Made by a program: the position numbers and the translations under genes | Origin: Tetranychus cinnabarinus | Taxonomy: Eukaryota; Arthropoda; Arachnida; Trombidiformes; Tetranychidae | Direction of reading: 5' to 3' | NCBI GenBank assembly: GCA_022266195.1 | Contig: WHVY01000007.1 | Location: 1,302,001-1,366,000 of the forward strand | DNA length: 64,000 nt | The notes under the pieces: generated by a model | Told to the model about the DNA's origin: nothing | What the model saw: the letters and a program-made list of their open reading frames with translations, nothing else | Database searches by the model: none | Shown here: positions 13,201 through 25,200 of the stretch, one piece after another | Numbering within the stretch: the stretch's first letter is position 1 | How the letters are laid out: each line of letters begins with the position of its first letter

Positions 13201-16200
13201 TACGAAGTGTTTTATTTTTTGGCCCAAAAAGAGAAGAGAGAGGGAAATGTCACAATTCCTTATTGTGTGTTGAAGTTCATTTTCTAGATTTTCTCTTCTC
13301 TTCAAATTCTCTTGTATTTACTTGAGAAGCTGTTGGTGATGAGAATGCAGTTGAAATTTCAATCTTTAAATGTTGGATGAAAAATTGTCGAGAAAAGGAG
13401 TGAGAAGGGAAAAACCATTGGCCAACAACTAATAAACTTCAATCAGTCAATTGGAATCTTCAATATAAAACTGATTCTAATTGCAGTCTTTTCACCAAAT
13501 GGGAAATTCTTCATTCTTCATTTATCAAATAAAAAAACTTACCTTTACCTTTTGTACAGTTTTCTAAAGTTTTTCAAAGTTCTAAATCAACAACTTTTCG
13601 ATTTTTTAGTTTCGAGAAAAATCAATTTGGTCTTTTAAAATCGAATAAAGTCAAAAGTCTTTTATTCAATATGACTTTTCGTTTAAAATAACATCAAATA
13701 ACAATCCATTATGTCTTCGAATTCCTAGAATCACGAAAATTCCAGCTAAATTTGCATCAATTTGTGATATGGATCAACATACAAAATCGTTTGGAATAAT
13801 CTGTTGAAGAGAAGATCAAGAAAAAATTGACTTTGATCAAGTAAATGTTGTACTGATTTGTGAAAATTGTTTTGTTTTTGTTGAATATTTTAATTGTGAT
13901 TCGAATTTTGAGGTTTTTCTCGAACGCTCTTGAGTGAGGTTGAGTTTCAAGTGATATTTTGATTTGCCAAGTGATTCCATTTTTTGTTATTCTTTTGCTG
14001 TGAAGGGATTGCTTTGGTTGAATGTAGAAGTGAAAGTTGGGAAGAAAGGAATGAATCGTTCAATCACTTTTTCTCGAATCATTTTGTTCCATCTCTTGGA
14101 CCAGTTAATTTGTAAATCAAAACTCATTTGAACGACTTCATTTTTTTCGTTTCTTTCATTTCTCTTATTTTTTCACATTATTTTCATAAGACTCAGTAAA
14201 TTATTACTGCAAGTCAACTGACAATAGTTTTGTTTGCATCTTGTTATTGTTAACATTATTAACATTTCCCATGCAATCTTACAGTGAAAATTAAATTATC
14301 CATTGAATTAAATTTTACCCATTCTCTTTGACTCTCTTTTGCCACTGTTTTTATTCAAGTGTTGAGCCTAATGTTGATAGTTAGAGTAATTGAATACATG
14401 AGTATGCAAAAACATGGTAATGTACCAAAGAAAACAAAAAAGCAATAAAGATGAAATTGGAAAAGGAAAAGGTTAGATTATGAAAATTAACTCATAATCT
14501 GTGAATTTATAACTATTATTACATGAGTGTTTGAATAAATGATTGAAACTTATTGTAAAGAGTAAATTAGAGTAAAAAATGTTCAATTATTCCACAACAT
14601 TTTCCCAATTTTCCTTCAATCAAATATTCCAATCGATTACAAGCATTTAATGAGAATCTCAATAAGAAATATCATTTGATCTTAATCTTTTCAGAAACTG
14701 TTCAGAGTTTTGTCCAAACAAGAAACAATGAATCATTAGAAATATGAAAACTCTTTATACATTGTTCCAGGTTGAAAAGTTCTTGACAAGTTCAATCATT
14801 GTCAACTTCAATGTTTCGTTTAAAAGGTAATATTTTGTGTTCAATTTAAACGACTTTGAACTTTCCATCGAGTTTGGTCTTAATTTTTAATCTTGTTTAT
14901 CTAACGATTGCAAGTTCATTTTGCTTAATCGTGCAAGCATTTTGTTCTGCTAATGAAAATTGCTTGTATCCATGCGTTCAGAATTTGCATCTGAAAGGTT
15001 GATCGTTTTCATTATATTCTGACAGTGTTTCCTGCAGATGAATTAAACCCTTTAATTTGAGCAGAAACTTTTCGATATAAGCTTCCATTTGGGAATTGTA
15101 ACGTTAAACTTTAATTTTTCATCATTTTTTCCCTTCCAAACTCTTTTTTTTATTCACAAATTGAATACAATTTGATACATTATAATCAATTTGATTTTAA
15201 AATGCGTCTAAACAAACTTTGAAATTGAACTTGGAAAATAATTGCAATACAATTTCTGGTCAACTTGAAAGTTTTTTCCTCCAAAGCATCGCTTTGTTTC
15301 AACATTTTCATTCATTTATTATGTATTAATGCAAATTTCAAGTCAATTATCATTTTGTTTCATTGAATGATATTAATAAGTAACAAGTTTGCTCACAAAG
15401 TGGACTTGACGTTAACATTGAATTTCAACTTTTCTTTGTTTTCGTTTTGTTCATTACTTTTATTGGACTTTGAATGCAATAAAATTTGCAACATGTTATT
15501 CATGTTTTCATCAAAACCAATATTGACTTGAACCGCGAAAGTAACGTCAACGAAGATAATGTCTTTAAACGTATTCTCAATCTGTATGATGATGACAGAA
15601 TGGAAAATGGAATGAAGCAAAAAAAAGTCATTTCTCTCTTCGTCCAGTTACGAATTGGATTGACTATATTGACTATCGAATCTATCATTGGCTTCATTTC
15701 TAATGTTGATAATATATCTGGACTCTTCATGAGCATTATCTTTTCTCTGGTCAACCTATCATTTTGGACAAAACAGAATAAAGAATAAGATGGAGAAAAG
15801 ATTCAAATGTAGATTATAGTGGATTGTCACAATTCCAATCTTCACCTGATTATCTGTTATCCATTATTACTAATGTTGAAACTCCCTGACGATTCAATCT
15901 TTTGGCTATTTTCATTTTCTTTTCCTATTCTTTACTCTCAACTAATGGATCTCATGAGATTCTTATTTCTCTTCTTTATACTCAAAATTGTCCATTTCAC
16001 GTTTACTCCAATCTCTTTACCTTACAAGAGTATAATGAGTTTAGTTGTTGTCCAGACAGATTGAGTATAAACTCGTTAATGTACTTTTTTTGTTCATCAA
16101 ATTGTTTCAATCTTTTCATTTATGAATTTACTTTTCAACTTTCAATTTTTAATTGCAACTTCAAGACTCTTTAACAAGACCTCGATTAGCTCGTTAAACC

Positions 16201-19200
16201 TCGACTGCAATCCATCAAGTTGAGATTCTAGAGCAAAGTCAGGTTGGAATACATCGAATGTTGCAATTTACTTTGATTGACAGGTGACATTTCACTTGAT
16301 TTGCTTTAACGATCATTATTACTGTTGGAGTAAGCAAATTTGTCCAACAGAATGGCTACATTTATCGAACAATTTGATTGAACATGATTCAATTAGAAGA
16401 CTGTTAACGATTAATCCATTTTTACTACAAGAATACGATTGATGGTCAACGTCAATGAAAACGAGTCTCAACATATTTCGAAGATTTTTGGCCAAACATT
16501 TTCATTTCCAATTCATCGCAAAATTTCAGCCGATTGTAAGAAAACGAACATTTCGAAAACTTGAAAATTCTTTGGAAATCTCATTTTTCATTAATTGTTG
16601 AGATTTTGATTTTTCTCGTTCACTTAGAATTTGGATTTTCTTGTAGAAATAGTTTTTCGTACAAACTCTTGTTTTGAAATTAATTGTTGAGTTGTGTAAC
16701 GAGTTTTGCTCTGTAAGCATAAAGTTCTGGTTGCTTTTCTCGACTATCGTTGTCGATTTATGATATTGAATTAGACTTTAGTTGTTTATTTGATTATTAA
16801 ATGAAGCACAAAAGTTATTCTCTTTCGTAATTAGTTTTTATTCCTCTTTACTCCCAACTTGAATACATTGATCTTCGTCTTGCTTTTCCTCCCCAATCCT
16901 CAAGTGAATTGTTTAACTGAAGAAAATTGTTGTTATCCTGTTTTCAAACTCAACCCAACAGTGCTTTGAATAAAAACAAACATTTCAATCTCTTGAAACA
17001 GAACAAGTAAAAATAGAAAAGGTTTTGCCTGTTGTCGTTTGTGTTTTTGTTGTTCACCTCTTTTCGCTCATTGAATTACAATACAAGGTGAAAATGTTGG
17101 AAAAACATTTCAAGTTGAATTTTACAGATAAGAATTCAATTTGAATAAAAGGCAATGATAATCCTGAACTCTTTTCCTTCTCTTCATCTTCTTTCTGTCA
17201 ATGATTTTCAACTTATTTTACTCTTCTTACCCTTCATGACTTGCATATGTTTCCAATACTCTTTGATTGTTCAACATAAACAAAAAACTCGACTCAACAA
17301 ACAGTATTTTCGTTAAGCCTTTCCTTGACATTTCCCTTGAGCTAATAGACAACAATTCAACTCCAATTAATAAAATGTAAAAAACAAATTCTTCTTATCG
17401 TTATTAATAAAAATAAATATTTCGTTTTGTTCAACAATTTCTTTATTCTGTGAATAATATTGCCATTACAGGGAAGGAGTTACAAGAGTCTAATTGACTA
17501 AATAAAATGTTCACATAAAGTAGGCAATTGTGAATTATCGGAATCGATAAATAATAATGGAAAAACGTTGATAATTTATTGAACCAATTGAACTGCAAAT
17601 TCTCATTGTGTGATATTCTTGTGGTGATTAACGTGAAATATTGATAAACAGTTGTGATAAATAACAATTTTATTCATATACAATCCTCATTTCAACTGCA
17701 AGTTAATGATATAAAATTATTTATCTCTTAATCTTGATCAACTATCATTGGGTAATGAAGATTGTTTTTGATATAATATTATTGGAGATGAGTCAAGATG
17801 ATACAAGGATTGTATCGATATTGATAGAGAGTGGAGAACTGGAAAAACCAGAATTCTTATGAGAATCACAACAGTAAATTGGTTAGTCTTGATATCTTCA
17901 AATGTTGAGCCTCATAAGTTATCAAGTCTTTGTTGCTTCCATAAAGAATTTGATAAACTTGGTAAACTTGACTGCAACATCAAACAGGGAAGCTTGTTAT
18001 TGGGAGGTTAGACTGGGAGTTGAAATGAAATGCAATATTTCTTCTCATTTTTTCTTCTTCTCTCTTTGCTATTCCATTCTTCAGAATGCTAACAAGTAAA
18101 ATGTTGGACTCGATAATCAATGTCATCTACAATTGGATAAGAATGGGTACAATGAGAGGCTCAACAAATAAGGGAATACTTTTGTTGTGGTTTGGCTTTT
18201 CACTTGCTTTATATTAATATTGTATTAATATTAATTTGATATTTCATTTTTTCGTTGCTTGCAACATAATAATGTATCATCATTGTGTTCAATCTGTTGC
18301 AGATTATACTTTTCACTCCCAGCTGAGTTTATAATAACATCTTTATTAGTTTGACGATAATTTCATTTTTCAATGAAATTCGATGACCGCAAATAGAAGT
18401 CAGAGTTTTCCATTTTCAACTTGAAAAACGATTCTAGTCTGTCTAGCGAAAGTCTCATTACATCTAATTTTAATTTCAATATTGAATGTGAAAATATTGA
18501 TTCGGAAATGGTTGTGATGGATTGTCGTTCATAAATAACTTGTCATAAATTTAGACTGTTTATAGAAACGGAAGGGAGTGAAAATTTATCATCATTTATT
18601 GTCAGCAAGTGATTCACTGGAAAGTCAAATTCTCATGAAATTCATTGTATTCGATGATTAGTTGTATGCGAATTTTAATTTCCAAATAACATTATTTAGT
18701 CGACTTTAGTGTCTGAAGTAAATGAAAAATCGTCTCATTGGGAGTGAAAAGTTGCCTTGAATTTAGCAAGAAAACTATTAAATTAATTTCCATCAATAAA
18801 CATATTTTCAGATGCAAACTCGATTCATCTGAATTCGTAATTAAAATTGATATTCTCAACAATAAAATGTAACAAGTTAAGGGAGTGTTGAAGTTATTGA
18901 TTCAAGGTTCAACTCCCAGTGGAAGTAAAATTGGATAAAGTTTACAGATGTTTGATGATAACTTTTCTGATTAATATTGATGCTTCTACTTGGAAACACT
19001 TCCGGAATATTTAGATATTTCGAGCAACAGTAGAAAGTTCTGAGTTAAAATTTACGTTCTTCAGGAAATTCTGAGCAACTCGACTCGAATCAAAATCATA
19101 ATCTAATTGAATCAACTAATTTTTTTGATGATAACTAATTAGACGATGACTGACTGATAAAGTGTCATTGGTGTAGAAAATAATGAAAATGTTTTGCTTT

Positions 19201-22200
19201 TCGAGAAACTCGAAGATTAACTGATGGACAATTGGTTGATCCAATTCATTATCTGGCAGTGTTAATGAAATGAAAACATTTTTCGTCTAATCTCATTTCA
19301 AGTACAACATTTTGTTCAGATTATTATCTCATTCCATCCAATTGTCAGACAATAAAAAAAATGTTGAACCAAAAAGAGTTGATCATTTGATAAATATTTT
19401 CCGACTCCTTACTTCAACTTGTTTGTGTGTATGAGACAAAAATGTTTCGCATTCAGTCATTATTCTTGTTATATTTCCCATCAATATTGACATTTTATTT
19501 AGTCTGTCAACTAATGTTATTCATTTTTTGCTGCTTCTTCTTCACCTCATCATTCGAATTATCAGTCAAGTTCTGTATATTTGACTTCCTTTTGGTACTG
19601 AATTATGACTTTTTTTCTCTCTCTCTCCAATCCAATTCCTTCTGTCCAATGTTGTATTCACTTTCACATTTTCCTTATCAAGTCACTGACCTCAAAACAT
19701 TTTCTTTATCATATTTTGATTCTTTACTTTTCTTCTTTTCCTTTGCTTCACTTGTAACGTTGGGGTCATTCGTATGGTTCCTATCCATGAGTATATTGAA
19801 TACATTTATATTAGATTTATATTTATTTTTCATATTTATTCTTTCGCTTCAGAGTTGTATCATGTTATCATATATTTACAATGGTCATTTTTTGTCTTGA
19901 AGCACTGAAAAGGAAGGGAAAAAAGTGATGAAGAGGAAGACCAGAAAAGAGAAAAAATCTGCAGACTGAACAAGAGACTGACTTGGAATCAATGTAAATG
20001 ATATTCTGTTGAATGGTGAGAGAAAAAAGTTGGCTGATGAAAATTGTGATGCATGAGAATGACCATGGTTATCATGATGTATCATCACATTTTGACCAAT
20101 TCATTTTCAGTGTGAAACGAGAGAAGTAAAAAATTTTTCCTTTTCTATTTTCAACGTTTTCCACTTTACTCTTCAAAGCCTTTTTCACCACCTTTAAATT
20201 GTAAACATGAAACAGTTGAATAAATGATGAGTTATCTTGTTTTCTTGAATTTGATTCTGTAAAACATTTATTCAATATTTACTCTGCTGCGGGAAGGAAA
20301 AGGATGCAAAGAAAGAAAACTTTGTAACAATATTATAATTAGATGGGAATCGAGTAAAAGATAAATTCAAATGATGATTTCAAATAATTTCAATGAAGCA
20401 AGGTAAATACCAGACGAGAAAAATCGAGTTGACACATGAATTTTTGCTCAGCATTTTGTTCTCAAAACTGTTCAATAACGTTAATCAAATGTCGACCTTC
20501 GATGCATAAACAAGTTAATGAAGTTCACTGTTGAGAGTCGATAAGTTTGCATCAGCAAAAATAGTAAAGTCCAAGAATTTTCTGTTAACCAGATTCAAAA
20601 ATTAGCAAATTCCCTGAACCTTCGAGTCAAATGCTTGACCAACTTTTTGCATTTCTGAATCAAAATAGATTTTTAATTTCGAATTTCGTTAATTTTTTTC
20701 AGCTTATTGATTTTATTAGCATTTCTGATTTCGTATCAACGATCAGTTGATTTGAATAATGTTTAGATTTTTGAGTTTCCTGGAAATTGTTGGAAAGGTT
20801 TCGGCGATGAAAGACAAAACCACAAAACAAGAGATTCAAAATGAATCAAATCATCAGTTTAGTTGAAGAGTGAATCTGGTTGCAAGGAAGGAAAGTTTTA
20901 AACTCATGCTTGATTTATCCAGATTGTGGACTGGATAAATTGTTGACCAAGTGAAGCGAGAATTAAATATACAGGGTCAATACACATTTCTTGTTGGGTT
21001 GCTTTCTTTCCTTTACTGTTCATAATATGGAATTGTAATAAAATGAAAATCTTGACCCAAAAAATTGAGAAAAGGTAAAAACTCTTGAAACAATTGAACA
21101 AGTTCAACTTTTGACCGTCTTTTCCAATCAATTTATACTCAATGTTGAAACATAATTTATTTTTTTGCTTACTTTTCTTTCCATTTTTTCTTCTCTTCTC
21201 TTTCGATTCCAAGATAAATGAACTTTTGACTGTTATTGACTGTACATATTTCAAAATTGCATTCAGGTCAATCTAGAAATTCGTTTTCTTTTCATTTTCT
21301 TTTTCATTATTCATTCTTCAATGAACCTTCTCTTCACTTTCAATCCGTTTTACCCTCAACATTTCACAATTATTCTGAATAAACTAAAAGACAATTTCTA
21401 ACTTCGCAAGCAATTGAAATGAATACAAATTGTTCAACTTTTTTCTTCGTCAATCAATTCAGCCAATTAATTTTACAAATCAACTTCCAAGTTAATTCAA
21501 TTTCGAACGAAAATGATTCAAAATTTAAGTTTCGCTCATTGAAATTGTTCGCCTTTTAGTACTTAATAGAAGTATATTTTCAACGGAAATTTGAACCAAT
21601 CATTTATTAATGTTTCCCTCTTTTCATGGTTTGGTTCAATTCGATTCTCTGATCTTTTCATGATTTATTCAACATCCTTTAACCTGATTCGAGTTTTGGT
21701 CAAAACTTGTTAACCAAAAGTCGAGTCTTGAGTTGAGGTTATTTGAATTACGAAATTTATCTCTTCTGAATCAGTAAGAAAAGAGATGTGATTTGGAATG
21801 AAATTTTGTCCATTAATTGAGGCGAAATTTTTGGCTTTTGCTTTTACAGTTTCACTTAAAATCAGATGAATGAAGTTTTCTGAATCAATCTTGAAAATTA
21901 TCCTTTCATCACCAATTGTCCAGTTGGGTCAATTGTTCTCTGTCTTGTCTTGTTTTTGTTAGTTGACCAGCCAATGTCAGATCATTTATCATTGTGGTTA
22001 ACAATAACCGGACAAGTGAATCGACAAGACAAAAGAGTCATTTATAATCTCAACTCATTTTATCCTTCATGCGTCTTCTCAACTGAACCAGTGTCCAGAG
22101 AAGAGAGCAAAATATCGAATTGATTATTTGACTTTTCATCTCTTCTTTTATCTTGTATTTCAATGGTCAAAAATAGTTGGACTTTGATTCAAAATGAATG

Positions 22201-25200
22201 TTATTATTGTCGATAAATATTCGAACCAATGAACCATTTTTGCTCATTCTCTTTTTGGCTTCTTGTTGTTCAAAAATAATGACCACTTCTTGGCTTTACA
22301 TTTTTTCTTTCTTTCTTTTCCTTTCTTCCTTTTCATCCATTCAATTTTCAAGCCAATTGTTTCACTCTTAACTGTTTAATAACAATAATATTAAGCTAGT
22401 CAAAGTGGGAACAATAAAAATCCAGTTAAGCTGATAATGATGATAATTCTTGGTCCAAGTTTTACTTGTAAGATTGCTTTACTCTGGTTAACAAAACCAA
22501 TGTATATAAGAAGCAAAATGAAAGATTAACACGGAAAAAGTTCAATAAATTATTCTCAGTCTCTTTTCATCTTTATCTTCATCGCCATCATCCTTCCATT
22601 TTCATCTTTTTCTTCTCATTTTACTTTTATTCTTCTTTTCTTCTGTTCAATTTCTTTCTTAAGATGATGAAAAATTGTTCATTCAATGAGAGGATAAATC
22701 CTTTTTTTACTTTTTTTTCTATCATTCTTTTTCTTTCTCGTCTGTATCTTCATCTTTTTTCCTCTGCTTCTTCTTCTTCCTCCTTTCTCTTCCTTTTCTT
22801 TCAATCCAAGTTTAGTCAATTGAAATAATCAATAACTTTGAATAATATAATAGAAGTAAGGAAAATAGAAGAAGGAAAACCATTATTTTCTCGTGTTTTC
22901 TGGGAAGGGTGATAAGTACATTAATTTATCTGAATAATAATGGCAAGAAAACAAAAATTGCAGCTTAATTTGTAAAAATTTACTGTCGGAATAATCTTTT
23001 TTAAATTTATTCAAAGCAAGTTAAAGAAAAAAGGTTTATCATTAAAGCGTATAATATTGTTGAAGATAAACTCCCAAGATAGACTCAAATGTAGCTATAA
23101 TTAAACAATGATATAATCAGGATTAACATGAAGACTAATGAAATTCATTAAGACTCTCGTCTAGGGATGATTTTGCCCAATTAATGATATTCATCAACCT
23201 AAGGCATCAACTGTCTTGGCATCAAGTTTATCCTTTTTTAGCTTCAAGTTTTTTTCACTGTAAAACCCAGTGACTATTGCTTCATCTTTTGTGACGGATA
23301 AACCTTGACTGTCTTGGGACAACTTTTGCTATTGCATCGGCCTGATCATGGATTGATCAATGGATACGTTAAATAGCTTTCATGTATTTAGTGCACAATA
23401 ATTGCCAAGTTCAAAGGCATGATTAAATTATAATCAATGGTGAAATTTTTGTGGTTTGATGATGAAAAAAGAGAAACTAATAATAACATGATAAAAGTTA
23501 AACAAATTGTTGATAATAAATCAAGTGTAATAAATAAGATGAAAGTTAATAATTCAATAAAAATCTTCCCTTTATATGCACTAGAAAAATATATATATTG
23601 AATAAAATGGATTAGACAAGATGAAAGGAAAAAAAGAAGAGTGAAAGCAAGATGAGAATGATGATGATAAGGGAAAGATAAATTTGATCTGTGGTCTAAG
23701 CATTGAGTATGATAACGTTTTCAGATTCCTTGATAATCCGCTTTTCACTCCCAGTTCCTGCTACCAATTCTGGCTCTCAATCTTAATTCTCACTCCCAGT
23801 CTCACTCCTAGCATCACTCACTGCTTTACTCCCAGAGCTCACTCCCAGTCTTTTTTTTCTTTCGCTTTTTTGACAAGTAAACTCTTCCACTCCAAGCTAT
23901 CATTATCATCATCTTTTCTTTTCCTTCCTTCCATTGACTTAGTTTTTCCTTGTATGTGACGATGTAAAGATTACTTGATACGGATAATCCAAACTCTAAG
24001 CTTACCCTGACCAAGAAATGATGCTTTTCATAGCATTTTACTGTTATCACAATAATAAATATTATTTCTTCTCATTTCACTTTCACTTTTCACTTAACGT
24101 GGCCATTTTTTCTGCCTCTCTCAGCTCGTTGACCATTCCACAGACAATATCATTTTTCATTTTTAGTTGCTTTCTCCGAGTTTAACAAGTGAGGAAGAAA
24201 TTCAGTTGATAACGCGTGCAAAGAGAATCAAGAATATCAAGAATCGGAGAAAAAGGAGTTTATCTTTTCTTGCCATTGTTTAGACGATTCTCTATTCGAA
24301 TCACATAATTCATATTATCGTTTCTCTCGCAACTTCTCATTTCGCCAACAACAGTTTTTCTTTCCAAAACAATAATCGCTCCCATCATCATTTATACATT
24401 ATACAATGTTCATCATCTGCCTCTTGATTCCATGAAAAGAAGCTCTTCATTTTTGCCATTGTTTTTTATTTCCATCCTTTCCTCAGTTTACTTCTGCTGG
24501 AACTTTTTATCATGATATATCTTGGGATATAATCTTGTAATAGGTCAACTCGCTTTTCATTATCGCTCCAATAAACATTCACTGTTCTCAAAGTAAATAT
24601 AAGATTCCCTTCACTTTTCATCTTCATCATTACTATCATCATCATTGTCATCATTATCATGTTTGCCCTTTTGTTCTATCATCATGTGACTGTTGACTTT
24701 ATTAATAACAAAAGCAGTTCTCGTTAGCAGCCTTCATCATACAGAAGCAAAAGAAAAGCGGAAAAATGAAAATAAAATTTTCACTTGAATAACCCAACAT
24801 TACTTGATAACTTATTATCATCATCATTATATACAATCAACTAATAAACCCAATTGACTAGACGACAGTACAATAAACAATTTAACCATTTCAATCAACA
24901 TTTATTCATTGATAAAATTATTCCCTTTCCATGTAAGAAGAAGAGAGAAAAAAATTAAAGAAATGTTTTTCATTCCCAAATTAATCAATTGGATTAAATG
25001 GATTTTATTGTGTTAACATGACAACGATTAAACTCTTGAAAGTCCAAGAGAAAGATTTACTTCTGAAGTTCTGTTCGCCAATTGGCTTCATTGTTATCAT
25101 TGACTTCCCATGATGATGCCATTGATTCAACTGATAAGTTTCAAATCTAAAGTTCACGCTGAGAATTTTCTTCGAATCATATTTTCTTCAAAAGTCAATT

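Noticed and set aside
15486..15788. 100-codon open frame, with other open frames on the opposite strand
   Set aside because: Overlapping frames of similar length on both strands suggest chance; no domain or splice context.
19427..19900. 157-codon open frame rich in Phe, Leu, Ser and Tyr with membrane-like stretches
   Set aside because: It lies in T-rich intronic DNA where plus-strand stops are scarce; composition follows the base bias, and there is no recognisable family, splice structure or upstream promoter.
23746..23848. CRISPR-like array
   Set aside because: The repeat unit is only 9 bp with irregular 3-36 bp gaps in a eukaryotic intron; no cas genes.
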